From the NCBI GenBank assembly GCA_022495995.1, contig JAFEMH010006978.1:42421-106420 (forward strand): a DNA stretch of 64,000 bases, given 5' to 3'. Shown in pieces: positions 22,900-33,917 of the stretch. Positions within the stretch are counted from its first letter, which is position 1, and each line of letters opens with the position of its first letter. The position numbers and the translations under genes are program-made. The notes beneath the pieces were generated by a model. That model did not search any database. It was not told the origin of the DNA and saw nothing but the letters and a program-made list of their open reading frames with translations. This stretch comes from Adenophora triphylla var. japonica (lineage: Eukaryota > Streptophyta > Magnoliopsida > Asterales > Campanulaceae).

Positions 22900-23702
22900 A
22901 GAGCGCACATCGATTATCAATCACAAACACATATTCTGCAAAAAAAAGTCTCGCGCGAGACAAGGTCGTCTCGCACGAGACAACCATTCGGAGAGATTGA
23001 TTTTTTTCTTTTTATTTCCTAAATTAATAGTCGGACAGACAAAGTCCGTTTTCTATTTAGTATCCTAGGTAAATCTTACAGGTATACGTAATTCGAACCA
23101 AATCTAGGGACTTAGTAATTGACCATTCTTTGTAAAATAAAGCCATGTAAAATCATTTTTCGACAAGGATTTTTTTTCTTTGAAGGGACTTCCGAAAGGG
23201 TCATTCCGAAGGGACATTTTCGAAGGGACTTTTTCTTTTTTCGAAGGGAATTTTCCGAATCCTTTCTCGATAGTCAATTTTGCATTAGTTTTATTTTGGT
23301 CAAAGACAAGAAAGATTATCAAGTCAAAATCGACCAGTCACGGAGTGATCCTAGAAAATATACTACATGATATGTGGCGGTGCATGACTGGAAGGCTAGG
23401 CTTCCCGCGATATGACAATCTAGGTAGATTGAATACGCGGAGTGGGATGATCCAACTTCGGAGAGACCGGCGACTAGGTGGTTACCGTCATCCGTCCTTA
23501 GTGTGGGTCCCGGGTTTATCAAGGGATATGTAGTGCAATGACAGATATAATATGAGTGCGCATGTGTGAGAGTCAATCTAGGTGATAGAGAAAATAGAGA
23601 GTTTTTTTTTTGAAACTAAAAGAAAAACAGATAGTGGCCGCACCAAGTGGTTGCCTACGTTTCTCTCAAATTTAGAAAGACTCAGGCCGTCGTAGTTCCA
23701 CA

Positions 23703-23747
<45 letters not shown>

Positions 23748-24536
23748 ATTAAATTAATTACTTACAAATCCCGAGTCAAACGATGACCGGTAAAAAATTA
23801 AAATAATCCAATCTCACGCAAGTATACAGTTCAAATATAAATTAATTATTCTACCCTGCAAAATAAAATTAATACAAGAAAAATAGAAATAACATTTATT
23901 TTGAATTTTCTGAATTTTTTTTTTAAAGTTTCTGTTTTTGTTTTTTTTAAAAAAAAATTGGTCAAACTTTGTTAAAAAGTCAACTGACCTAATGCCCTTT
24001 TTTTTTTTTTGCTGCCGCGGTCAAAGAGAAAGCCAAACAGAAAAAGTGAAACATAATACTCCCTCCGTTCCAGTCCATGGTTCACACTTTTTTCAAATCA
24101 CGCAAATTAAGGAAATAGGTGGGAAGAAAAAATGTTGTGAGTGTAAAAGTAAAATAGGAGAGATAATGAGTGGAGGAAATAGTAAATTTGAAAAGTGTTG
24201 TGAGTATAATAGTGAAATAGGAGAGAAAATTAGTGGGTGAAATAGTAAAGATTATTTGTCATTTTAGGAAAGGTGAAGCTTTTAACGGGACATCCATTTT
24301 GGCAAAAAGTGAAGTTTGAAATGGGACGGAGGGAGTATTAGTTTCGCGCGGAACAACTTTGTCCCGCGCTGGACAAGCATTCGGACAGTAATTTTTTTTT
24401 TGACGAAAACAGTGCAGAAAAATTCTAAAAAATCCTGAAAAATCAGATTTTAAACAGAAAATTGAAAATATTAATAACACGCAATTGTAATGCAAGTCTA
24501 ACCCTCTTAATTAATTGTCCACAGCGGAGTCGTCAC
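22900..24536 (-). other. Leader of middle element with PBS
   Basis: This is non-coding sequence between the 5' LTR (24537) and the point where the inner element is inserted. The PBS at 24517-24536 reads GTGACGACTCCGCTGTGGAC on the - strand, two changes from the consensus. It contains dyad pairs 24341-24354/24361-24374 and 22948-22961/22968-22981, a (GA)n tract at 23709-23742, and a stem-loop at 23655-23695 (CTACG/CGTAG with TCTTTC/GAGAGA). A MITE is inserted at 24059. Confidence 0.75.
24059..24335. mobile_element. Stowaway-type MITE, 277 bp
   Basis: The termini are CTCCCTCCGTTCC and, in reverse complement, CTCCCTCCGTCCC. TA dinucleotides at 24057-24058 and 24336-24337 flank it. There is no coding capacity. 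It is inserted in the leader of the middle element. Confidence 0.85.
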
Positions 24537-25580
24537 TGTAGCGATGGTGAAATTTTAACATCTAGGAGTCGACACTTATTATTTATTGATGAAAAACAAT
24601 AAGAAAAACCTTTTTGATATTTTCAAGAGATTCAAGGGTTCGGGAGTTAAGTTATGGAATTGGTAGGTTAAGGAGCATCCATTCCATCCAATCCGAAGAT
24701 TGGTCTTGCTAATTGGGTGTTACTAATCTAATCAATCTATGAACAATAAAAAGAAATAAATAAATCCTAATTAATTTATTAATTAGGAATGTCAGGTTGT
24801 ATGCTTCGAGATCGCCTCCATGAATTGAAGGGACTATAGGCTAATCCTTTTGATGGGGTTACACTACTTTAAAAACCAATAGAGGGATTGAGAAGAGAAA
24901 CGGAAGTTAAATGATGATTACCTTTTGGTTGAGAAGGGATCCGGACAGAGTTTCGACTCAATCCTAGATTCGAATCTTGATGCGGACAGAGCTTCGCCTC
25001 AATCCTTGATTCGGACTTCGATGTTTGTTGATCAACAAGGTTGATAAAAAAAAACTTTAGGTGATTTAGGGTAATTTTGTAGGAATCTTTCAGGGAGAGA
25101 AACCCACAAAATGTGTGTGTTATGTGTTTTCGATCAGGGATCGGGGACCTCTGAAATACTAAAAGTTATCAAGTATTTATAGGAATTTAAGAGGTGGATG
25201 AATGACTTGTTCACCAAGATTAGGAGACTCAAGTGGATGGGGACTCCTCCCAAGAAAGCTTCCAGAACTCTCTAGTCAGTAGAGACCCGAATTAGATGAT
25301 ATTTATCAAGAAAAGAGTTTGAAACGGAGAAGGAGAGCAATTCTGCACATCCTGCAGAGGGGTTGCTCGCGCGAGACACGTATGTCCCGCGTGGGACAAC
25401 TAGTCGGTTGACTATTTTGTCCTCTTCAGTCATTCTGTTAGTCAGTTAGGTCCAAAACTAACGAGGTTAGTTAGAAACTTAACAAAAAATGACGAAATTG
25501 ATATGCTTTCATCAAAACACAAAAGAGAGGTGAAGAGTAGCGTAATCATGTAATTATTGGTTCAGAATGGGGTGTCTACA
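24537..25580 (-). repeat. 5' LTR of middle element
   Basis: It is 1044 bp. TATAAATA on the - strand is at 25181-25174. The dyad pair is at 25364-25378 (one base shorter than in the other LTR) and TGTCCCGCGTGGGACA at 25383-25398. Confidence 0.95.
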
Positions 25581-25585
25581 ACCCC
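25581..25585. repeat. Right target-site duplication of middle element (ACCCC)
   Basis: It is identical to 2901-2905. The interrupted RT gene resumes from here. Confidence 0.95.
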
Positions 25586-28107
25586 GCAAAATGATCATTT
25601 GGGGTGGTCAAAGGAAAAGTCCTGGGATACATGGTCACCGAACGTGGCAAAGAAGCAGATCCCGCCAAGATAAAGGCCATTATAGACATGCCGCCGCCAA
25701 GAACACAAAAAGAAGTGAAAGGATTCATGGGCAGACTCCAATACATCAGTAGATTCATCAACCAACTGACTACAATGTGTGATCCTATCCTCAAGCTACT
25801 CAAGAAAAATGCACCTCAAGAATGGACCGAGGAATGTCAAGAGGCATTCGAAGAACTTAAGCACTACTTAACTTCCCCACCTATCTTTGTTCCACCCCAC
25901 AAGGATAAACCCTTGAAACTATACCTCACAGTTACTGAAAATGCACTAGGGGATATGCTTTCTCAAGAACAGCCAGCTTCACACACAAAGAATGCAATAT
26001 ACTTTGTCAGCCGTCGATTCTAAGGCAGTGAAGTCAACTACTCTCCACTCGACAAGTCTTGTGCTGCTCTCGTCTTGGTAACACAGAGGCAAAAACACAA
26101 CATGGAAGCATTCTAGTTCGTCTCATCGCACGAATGGATCCTCTGAAATACATCCTAGACAAATCAGATTTGTCTTCGTGCCTAGCCAAGTGGTATTTCA
26201 TGCTCGCGGGGTATGATATCACTTACGTCACTCAGAAATCCGTCAGGGGCAGTATATTCGCAGATCAGTTGGCCGCATTTCCTTACGACGAAGTGAAGGG
26301 GGAAGACCCGCGATTCCCTGATGAGGACATCATGAGTATAGAGGACGAAAATAAGTGGCAATTATTTTTCAATGGCGCAGCCAATAAGAAAGTTTATGGC
26401 ATCAGAATGCTATTGGTAGATCCCGACGACATCTATACTCCGCTAGCATACCTATCGTCTAACACTGCCGAATACGAAGCCTGTATAGCAGGACTCGAAG
26501 CAGCCCTAGAACGCAACGTGACCGAACTCAAAGTATTTGGGGACTCCCAGTTGATCATCAATCAGACACTGAAGAAGTGGAGGATCCAAGATCCGACCCT
26601 TCAAAGATACAATGCCCACCTCCAAGAGTTGGTGCAAAAATTCTAAGATGTCTCATTTCACTACCTCCATAGAGACAAAATTTGATTTGCAGATGCATAG
26701 GCTACACTTGCTTCCTTAGTCAAAATCCCTGCAGGAAAGGCAGTAAAACCCTTCAAAGTAACTCGGCGAGCAACTCCTGCCTACTGTGCCGTCATAGACC
26801 TCCATGATTGCAAAGACAAGTGGTTATCGGAATGCGCCACCATTGAGGACTCCGAAAAGAAACCTTGGTACTATGACATTTGGAATTTCATCATAGATGA
26901 AACTGTCCTGCCTGAGGCCGACAAGAAAACTCAAGTTGCCTTTAAAAGACTGGCAGCCAATTACGTCATCATTGCCGATCCTCTATTCAAAAAATACTCC
27001 CAGAGGAACCTCCTTTGCGCCACCAAAGAAGAGGCCCAAGAAATAATGGACCATGTTCATAAAGGGGTGTGCGGAACCCATATGAGCAGAAACATGCTCG
27101 CCAAAAAGATCATCAGACAAGGGTACTTTTGGCTAACCATGGAAGTCGACTGTACCAACATGGTCAAGAAATGCCATAAGTGTCAGATATACGCCAACCT
27201 TCAGCATGCACCGCCTTCCTTGTTGTACTCCATGACGTCTCTTTGGCCGTTCTCAATATGGGGCATAGATGTGATTTGAAAGGTTACACATGCGGGAACC
27301 AACGGGCACTGTTTTGTTCTAGTAGCCATCAACTATTTCACTAAATAGATCGAGGCCGCCTCCTACAAAGTCTTGAATGCCAGAAAGGTAGCTGAATTTA
27401 TCAAGCACAAGATCATTTGCCGATATGGGGTACCCCAAGAGATGATATCCGATAATGGTTCCCACTTTGAGAAAGAAACTGATCATCTCTTGACGGAATA
27501 CCAAATCGTAAGGCACAAGTCTTCTCCCTACAGGCCTCAGACGAATGGAGCAGTTGAAGCCGCAAATAAAACGATTGAAATCATCATCAGAAAAATGGCA
27601 GTCACTGGAAAATATTGGCCCAACAAGCTACCCTTCACACTTTGGGGACACCGCACTTCAGTCCGAACAGCTACAGGCAAAACCCCATATGCCCTTGCAT
27701 ACGGAATGGAAGCCGTCTTGCCAATAGAGCTAGAAATACATTCACTAAGGGTTCTCCTAGAAAACCAAGTGAATGAAGTCGACTGGTTAGAAAATAGATA
27801 CGAAGAACTAGCCCTGCTAGACGAAAGAAGGCTGAGAGAAGCCGACCACACTCAAGCTTACCAAAGAAGAATGGCAAGAGCTTTAAACAAAAAGGTCAAG
27901 ACAAGGAACATAAGGGTCGGCGACCTGGTTCTCCGCGAACACCGTCCTAGACCTTTTAACCCTCTAGGCAAGTGGGGACCGAGATGGATAGGACCCTACA
28001 TCGTAAAGAAGATATTCTCTGGGGGAGCCCTTCAGCTGGTGAACTTAGACGGAGATCAACTACCGAAGCCGGTCAACATGGACAAGCTCAAGAAGTACTT
28101 AGCGTGA
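25586..28107 (+). pseudogene. Outer element: RT C-terminus, dual RNase H and integrase
   Basis: This is the continuation of the gene cut at 2905. Frame 25604-26023 (VKGKVLGYMVTERGKEADPA) is RT connection plus start of RNase H. Frame 26059-26646 covers the rest of RNase H and the second RNase H, again with FFNG instead of FFDG. Integrase follows in 27046-27279 (zinc motif HKGVCGTHMS...CHKCQIYA, WGIDVI) and 27373-28107 (SDNGSHF, NGAVEAANKT, C-terminal GPYIVKKIFSGGALQLV). Stops at about 26022, 26645, 27279 and 27345 separate the frames. The C-terminus is undamaged here and shows what the inner copy lost by frameshift. Confidence 0.92.
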
Positions 28108-28136
28108 CTTGGCCTCTTAAAAATAAAAATCGCTCG

Positions 28137-28234
28137 CTAGGTTGAAAATTCCAGAAAGGGATGGCCTAGGCAAAAATTAGACCTTGCACAAGAAAAGAAG
28201 TCTGCTAGACTGAAAACCTAAAAGGGCGGTCTAG
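28137..28234 (+). other. Pair of CTAG-closed stem-loops after pol (outer element)
   Basis: CTAGG (28137-28141) pairs with CCTAG (28165-28169), and CTAGA (28205-28209) with TCTAG (28230-28234). Layout and GCAAAA tails match the inner element. Confidence 0.65.
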
Positions 28235-28276
28235 GCAAAAGCAAGGTATGCATTGAAAAAAAAAGGGATAGGCCTT

Positions 28277-28389
28277 GTCTCGCGCGAGACTACCCTTCGG
28301 TCTGAAATCGAGTTTTTGTCTTTTTCTCTCAAAAATGAACTACGTTAGACCTGAGCCTCTTATTTAATTGATGTAAAAGAGGAACGTAG
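28277..28389. other. Dyad and CTACGTT stem-loop after pol (outer element)
   Basis: A perfect 14-bp palindrome GTCTCGCGCGAGAC lies at 28277-28290. The stem-loop at 28340-28389 pairs CTACGTT with AACGTAG and CCTCTT with AAGAGG, identical in stems to the inner element. From 28390 to 28586 nothing else is seen. Confidence 0.65.
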
Positions 28390-28586
28390 GCAGCCTTCAG
28401 GTTCGGTCTAATCAAATAAATCAAATCTTGTCCTTTTATTAATCGAATGTATTTTATTAATAACAAAATGGAAATCCTAACGACAACGACTAATTTGCTA
28501 AGCTAACAATCTTGAAAAAATATACTAATAAATAAAACTATTGATCTATCAAAGTAATCTCTTTGTACTCTCTAGGATCTAGCCTT

Positions 28587-30074
28587 TCATTGACTTAGTA
28601 GGTCGGCGGTCATGATCGCCTCGTCATATCGATCTCTCTTGCGATTTGGACCCTTCGAAGCAGAACATCCTTCAAGGCGAGTGAGAACAGATTCTGAAAG
28701 CTTATTGAATACATGGGGCCTATCCAAAGCTTGCATCTTTTTGGGAAGACCCCTACCTCGTCTCTCATACCAATCCCCATCAAGAAAATCTTTGGTTGGA
28801 TCAGTCCGTATATTAGCAGGATCAGACTGAGCCTCGCTTCTTCTCAAAATACTGCTCGTCATGAAGGAATCTCCTAGCAGTGAAAGCCGCAGATCATCAA
28901 TCTTCTCCGCACTTTGGTGACCAGTATGAAGGAACCAATCCAAGTACTTGTCAGATAAGAAGACACTTGAATCAAAAGTCCGAAGGTTCGACCAACGATC
29001 TCGATTATTTCCTTCACCCCATGCTTGAGCTAGCACCTTCGCAAACTCCAAACCAATATAGGACACTTCACGAGAGGCTCCTTCGAAAATATAAGTGTCC
29101 TGCTATTGGCCAAACTGACGGAGCACCCGATTGGGAAAATAAAAAGAGGAATCTCGTAGGCCCGGAAGAACAACCCTGTCAAAACCCTTGGTATTGGCAA
29201 CATACTTTTTCAACCTCCAATAAGGTGGACACCAAATAATATCTGCGGTGGTGGCCTTTGCAATCAACTTAGCCCACTCATCTACCGAAAGATCCTTGAT
29301 CAGCAACTTCCTCATATGATACATAAAGGGAGAATAATCCAACGGAGGAGCTACTAACTTGAGATGCTTCCTAAGCCAAATAGTCAACAAAAGAGGACTC
29401 CCTTGAGTCATGGTGCCGGTCTTTTGCAGCTCATCAAGACCTTGAAGGGTCTCACCCAAGATTAGCGGAATGATGTTCCTAGAACGTTTCCTAGCCTGCA
29501 GAACGATTTCCAACAATTGGGAGTCAACCAAGCCATCCCCGCATGTGAACAAAACATCTCTGAAAAGAGAAAGAGCCAAGAAATTCCGTTTGTAAATATG
29601 GAAGGCCTCGTCATCCGAATCTCCGCTAAAGCGTTCAGGAAAGGAAGAGCAATCTACCCATATGTGGTGAACCAACTTATAGCAAGTGTCAAGGGGGATC
29701 CCTAACAATTTGTTCAAATATTCCGAATGGTTCCTATCGAATTTAGTAACAGCAATCTCACCAGTCAAAGGCATATCCAAGATAATAGCAAATTCCTCAA
29801 CGGTAGGAACCATCTCATTAAGAGAGAAATTAAAGAGATGAACAGAGGGATCCCAAAATCGAGCAGCGCCCCGCAGAAGATTCCAATCCGGTTGGAGGTT
29901 CTTCAAAGTGAAAAGGATTCTGAAACCGAATTCTGCAATAAACTTATTGCGAGATTGATTATGAAACGACCTCACAAAATTCCTTGATGCTTGCTTGAAT
30001 GATTCGACTACATCAGGCAGCAGAGAAAAATCATCGACAATTATGGACGTTGGAACGATCTCCTTGGAAGCCAT
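28587..30074 (-). pseudogene. Antisense DUF7745-like protein gene, copy 2
   Basis: MASKEIVPTSIIVDDFSLLP at 30074 starts a frame of 496 codons that ends at 28587, broken by a single TAG at 29105-29103 (LRQFGQ*QDTY), where copy 1 has CAG. The product would be about 495 residues. It keeps FNFSLNEMVPTVEEFAIILD, IIWCPPYWRLKKYV and a basic C-terminus (KGPNRKRDRYDEA). The two copies are colinear and the stop positions differ, so the common ancestor had an intact gene. No catalytic motif is evident. Family assignment (DUF7745, PMD-related) is by recall. Confidence 0.78.
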
Positions 30075-30172
30075 GGATCACAGGGTTGAAGAAGAAGGCA
30101 AGAATTCGACCCTAACAAGATATCTCTATAGTTTGAGAGGCCTAAATAAATCACCTGGTCGACTACAGGGTG

Positions 30173-30270
30173 TTTATATAAGGAAAAACTGGCAGAATCC
30201 TGTTCAAAGAAGAAAAGAACTCTTCTTGGGTAGCGTGTCTCGCGCGAGACACCTAGTCCCGCGCGATACA
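30173..30270 (-). promoter_or_regulatory. Antisense promoter of DUF7745-like gene, copy 2
   Basis: TATATAAA on the - strand (30180-30173) is about 100 bp before the ATG. The dyads GTCTCGCGCGAGAC (30237-30250) and AGTCCCGCGCGATACA (30255-30270) lie 57 bp upstream of it. Confidence 0.65.
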
Positions 30271-30597
30271 ACCCTTCGGAAAAATCAGTAGCCCTCCTAC
30301 ACAAGTGAATGATCTAGCCCCGACTTGACGAAGCAAGTCTCGAAAACTGCAAGAATAGTTCCTAATATGCAGTGCAGGCATTAAAAACCAGGCTCAAAAC
30401 CTTGACCTAAATGGTCATTTCATTCCACCATGGAAGTCGAGAAAATTAAAAAATCAATTAGACCTAGGATTAGGAATTAAGAAAACTTTGTTGTTGTTCT
30501 CCCTACTTGCTAACAGGTAAAAGAAAAGAAAATTGTCTGGGCCAACCCGGCCAATATTTACAAGTTCTCAAGAAAGGAATAGGGGATAAAAAGGGGA
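30271..30597. other. Spacer between antisense genes, copy 2
   Basis: No gene is seen. It is the counterpart of 18221-18543. Confidence 0.6.
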
Positions 30598-32810
30598 TCA
30601 TGCCATCAAATTTCCCGAGCTACCAGCACCTCCATCATCTTCACCGTCGCTGGGGCTATCGTCCCTCCTTGAACGCTTGGCTCCACAAGAGGGGGTCACT
30701 GCAGAGGCTAATGTCGACGCCGCCGAAGTCGCCTATTGAAACAGCCTCTCGGACAGATCCGACACCATTGCCATCAGGCCAGCCATCCTGCTTGCACTGC
30801 GGTCATAATCCTTCGCGGACAAGATGACCTGTTAGACAAAGAGAGATACTCAAAGGAAGTCGGACATATACACATATATGGACGAATACGGGAAACAGTA
30901 TAAACAAAAATGTATCGAAGATGCATGGGGAGGGCGATGATAACCCTCCAGAATCTGATCCGGGATAACAATATGACCCACCATCTGCATACCTCCCATC
31001 ATGTACCTGTAGCTCGGAGGACCATAATCCGATGTAAAAGTCATGGGACCCGCATACTATGATGAATAGCTTGGGGCTGACGAGCCTGACGTAGAGGCAG
31101 AAGCAGAAGCTCGAGCACGTGACCGCCTGCCACCTACCACAAGGGCACCCATCAGGCGAGGCAGGAATTCCTCATATGAAGTCCCTCGGACAAAACAATC
31201 TATTGCCGCATAGCCATTCACAAGATGGGCATAATCCCCGTCAGGGATAAAATGGGTAGGGTGCATCGCCCTGGGCAGATCCTCCGGCACTCTCCGTGGA
31301 AGTGAACCTCGTCCATGCTGAGGGAAGACTCTCTCACCCAAATACATGGTATCCCCCTCCAGCGATACCAAGATCCTCTGCACATCGGTGACATCCCACG
31401 CACGGTGAACCTCACGCTCCAATAAGGTCCACGGGTACAGACCCTGCCGCTCAAACTCGAAGCTATCCAACAAGGCCCGCGCCTCCTCAATGGTCAGGGT
31501 CCAGTCCTGATCCCCCACCTCCTCGTCCACGATCCAGTTGGAGTGGCTCCACCTCGTGATATCTGAAAACTTGGGATTACGATCGTCCAGCTCAAACTTG
31601 TGCAACGAAAAGATGGCATACCTCCATATCTGTACAAGAAAACAGGGCAAATTCAGTACAAAGGCACAGGCAAAACGTACAGATAAATGACAAAGAAAAG
31701 CAAAAAATGTACCTCCCAACCGTCGGAATTCCCTGACATGGTATCCCTGGTATGCCTACATGTCTCATCTATGGCATGATAGCAAAAGGCCAGTCCGGCT
31801 GAGCCCCAGTCATAGGTCCTCACCAGGTCCAGATCCTCCAGTAGCCCTAAGAGAGCAAGGCAAGCCATGGAGGAATGGTTAGCAAAGATGGTCTCTGTTA
31901 AGATATATCAGAGAGCACCCCTCACCAACCGATCCATGTCCGCATTAGGCTTGTCAGCATAAGCCTCGAGCTGATCACGAAGAGGCGACAACTTAGCAGC
32001 AAAACCCTTAACCTTGTTAGGGGCAAAGCCAATCAACCGTCGCCACTCAGCTAGATTCGCAGGTTCGAAACTCGCAGTCTTCGGAAGGGCAACGCGGGTA
32101 AACTCCAACCCGGTGATGGCCATAAAATCAGTCGGGGTCATAGTAGCCTCCCCGAAACGCAGATGGACTATGTGGGTAGAGTCCCACCTCCTCTCCCTAA
32201 TGGCTTGCAAGACTTGCGGAGTCCACCTCATCCCACAAATGTTATCAACAAAAGTAAGGAGCTCCATCTGAGCCACCCGAGCCTGGACTCCGTTCAAATC
32301 CTTGAATTTGTCCCACAAAGCCTTGGCAAATTTGGCACTTCCAAGACAGTTCTTGGTCGCCCTATACGGCTGTAAAACAGAGCAAAGTCAGAAATCATCC
32401 CATAGCAAAAACTTCAAGGAAATAAGAGAAAATTTTCATTGAGGCATTTCATCAAACACTTGGCGCGCACACTAGAAATTCATGATCAAGGAAGAATTTG
32501 GCTACCCAAATCAATCCCTCCTACAATCCAAACCAATACACCAACAACATCCAACGACATCAACAAAAAATGAAGCATGCAATGATAGAACCAAGTTCTA
32601 GAAGAAAAAAAAAGGAGACCAAATGGATGAATTTGGGGATTCCACGCAAGGGATTCAATACAATGCAAAGCATGAAACAAAGATTAGGAAAGACATTCTT
32701 ACCAAACCCTCGCGGATAGCATGGGCGATATGTGAAGGCCTATCTTCCTGGGGATAATCCTTCCCAAGCAAATGGCTACTGAAAGTTAGATTTTTCATCT
32801 CTTGAGCCAT
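30598..32810 (-). pseudogene. Antisense plant-mobile-domain (PMD) gene, copy 2, four exons
   Basis: Exons: 32703-32810 (36 codons, intact ATG, MAQEMKNLTFSSHLL), 31713-32369 (219 codons), 30916-31629 (238 codons), 30598-30828. Junctions keep phase 0. The PMD core is in exon 2 (FGEATMTPTDFMAITGLEFT; LALLGLLEDLDLVRTYDWGS) and exon 3 (TRWSHSNWIVDEEVGDQD, VSLEGDTMYLGERVFPQHGR). Disablements: a TGA in exon 2 near 31908 (RGAL*YIL), a TAG near 31057 in exon 3 (SYSS*YAG), loss of the exon 3 donor (GT became AT at 30915-30914) and TAG in exon 4. Copy 1 has different breaks. The gene lies antisense between DUF7745 and the tandem array. Confidence 0.88.
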
Positions 32811-32980
32811 GGATAATGGAAGAAGGAAAGATTAAAATGTTGATTGAGAGGAGAAATCAACAATTGACACACAAGAAATCTCAGAAAAAAAGTGCCTTGG
32901 CTCGAACTTGCAAAGAAAAGTTTGAAATGGGTGTTTTAAAATAAACATACAACTGCTGTTATATTGCCTCGACAGTCCTT

Positions 32981-33013
32981 GTCCCGTAAGATACAGGCTG
33001 TCCCGAGCGAGAC
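32981..33013 (-). promoter_or_regulatory. Dyad pair upstream of PMD gene, copy 2
   Basis: GTCCCGTAAGATAC (32981-32994) and GTCCCGAGCGAGAC (33000-33013) stand about 170 bp before the exon 1 ATG at 32810, as in copy 1. Both arms are partly decayed. Confidence 0.5.
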
Positions 33014-33236
33014 AAACCCCCTAGAAAATTACAAAATTGTCCTTGACAGTAAGCATCTGCGCAACGTCAAAATTCAAAATTTTGACACATTTACACTTGG
33101 AAATGATACCCTAGCAAGGAAACATGGGAAAATCGGTACCGCAAGTCACGGAACAAACCGAACGTGGCTGCGCACAATTGCCCGATACGGCATCCAGTCA
33201 CCCGAAATGATTGATCCAGAGATCAAGTCATCCCGC

Positions 33237-33545
33237 ACGATTCAGAGCCCAGAGCGGTGAATCGTCAAATCAAAAAGCCCGATTCAGAGTCTAGACAGGT
33301 GAATTGTCATCAAAAAGCCCGATTCAGAGCCCAGACAGGTGAATCGTCAAATCAAAAAGCCCGATTCAGAGCCCAGACAGGTGAATCGTCAAAACAAAAG
33401 CCTAATTCAGAGCCCAAACAGGTGAATCGTCAAATCAAAAAGCCCGATTCAGAGCCCAGACAGGTGAATCGTCATCAAAAGCCCGATTCAACGCCTTAAC
33501 AGGTGAATCGTCATCCCCAACAAAAGCCTGATTCGGAGCCCAGAC
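33237..33545 (+). repeat. Tandem array, unit about 42 bp (outer element)
   Basis: About seven units have the pattern CGATTCAGAGCCCAGACAGG followed by TGAATCGTC and a CAAAAAGCC spacer. It is homologous to 21199-21560, with CAGAG in place of CAACG in most units, so the arrays were homogenised separately in the two copies. Confidence 0.9.
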
Positions 33546-33787
33546 AGGCAAATTGTCACAAAGCCAACAGAATGCGAAGGAATGGACAGGTAAGCCTCTG
33601 TTTTCTAACATCTTTCCCCACAGGTTCGGAGCTCGACAGGCGAATCTTCAGACAGATAGGTATTTTCAGAATTGGGTCTTGATTTGATTCCTCAGTATGA
33701 ATTTGCCTTTTCAAAAATAAAATATCCTCGATTTTAAAAATGATTTTCAAAATACCTAAAGCAGCCTTTTCGTGTTTTGGAGTCGAA

Positions 33788-33917
33788 CTATGTTATGGTC
33801 TGATTCTCCGATAGAGATACATAGGAAGCCACGCGGATCGACCATCCCGATGTTCAGAATGATGTCTTTTCTATCGTCGACATGACTTCTTCCATAAGAC
33901 TTGTCGCCGAGGGGCTC
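33788..33917 (+). other. Stem-loop and polypurine tract before 3' LTR (outer element)
   Basis: CTATGT (33788-33793) pairs with ACATAG (33819-33824). The inner element has CTACGT/ACGTAG at the same place, so both strands changed together. CGAGGGGCTC ending at 33917 is the polypurine tract. Confidence 0.7.

Larger units (their letters stand above)
2906..25580 (-). mobile_element. Middle non-autonomous Ty3/gypsy-type element
   Basis: Two 1044-bp LTRs (5' LTR 24537-25580, 3' LTR 2906-3949, read on the - strand) bound it, flanked by a perfect ACCCC duplication. Next to the 5' LTR is a degraded primer-binding site (24517-24536 read in reverse) and next to the 3' LTR a polypurine tract. Apart from the inserted inner element (8490-22899) only about 8.3 kb is its own. 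That part has one gag-like coiled-coil ORF (8296 to 7610), two tandem arrays and stem-loops, but no protease, RT, RNase H or integrase. It therefore looks like a large-retrotransposon-derivative that needed proteins from an autonomous relative, plausibly the family of the outer and inner elements, with which it shares leader, hairpin and PPT sequences. Confidence 0.88.

Noticed and set aside
8485..22904. Perfect target duplication for the inner element
   Set aside because: Flanks are GGAGT and AGAGC; only three of five match, so I treat it as decayed rather than proven.
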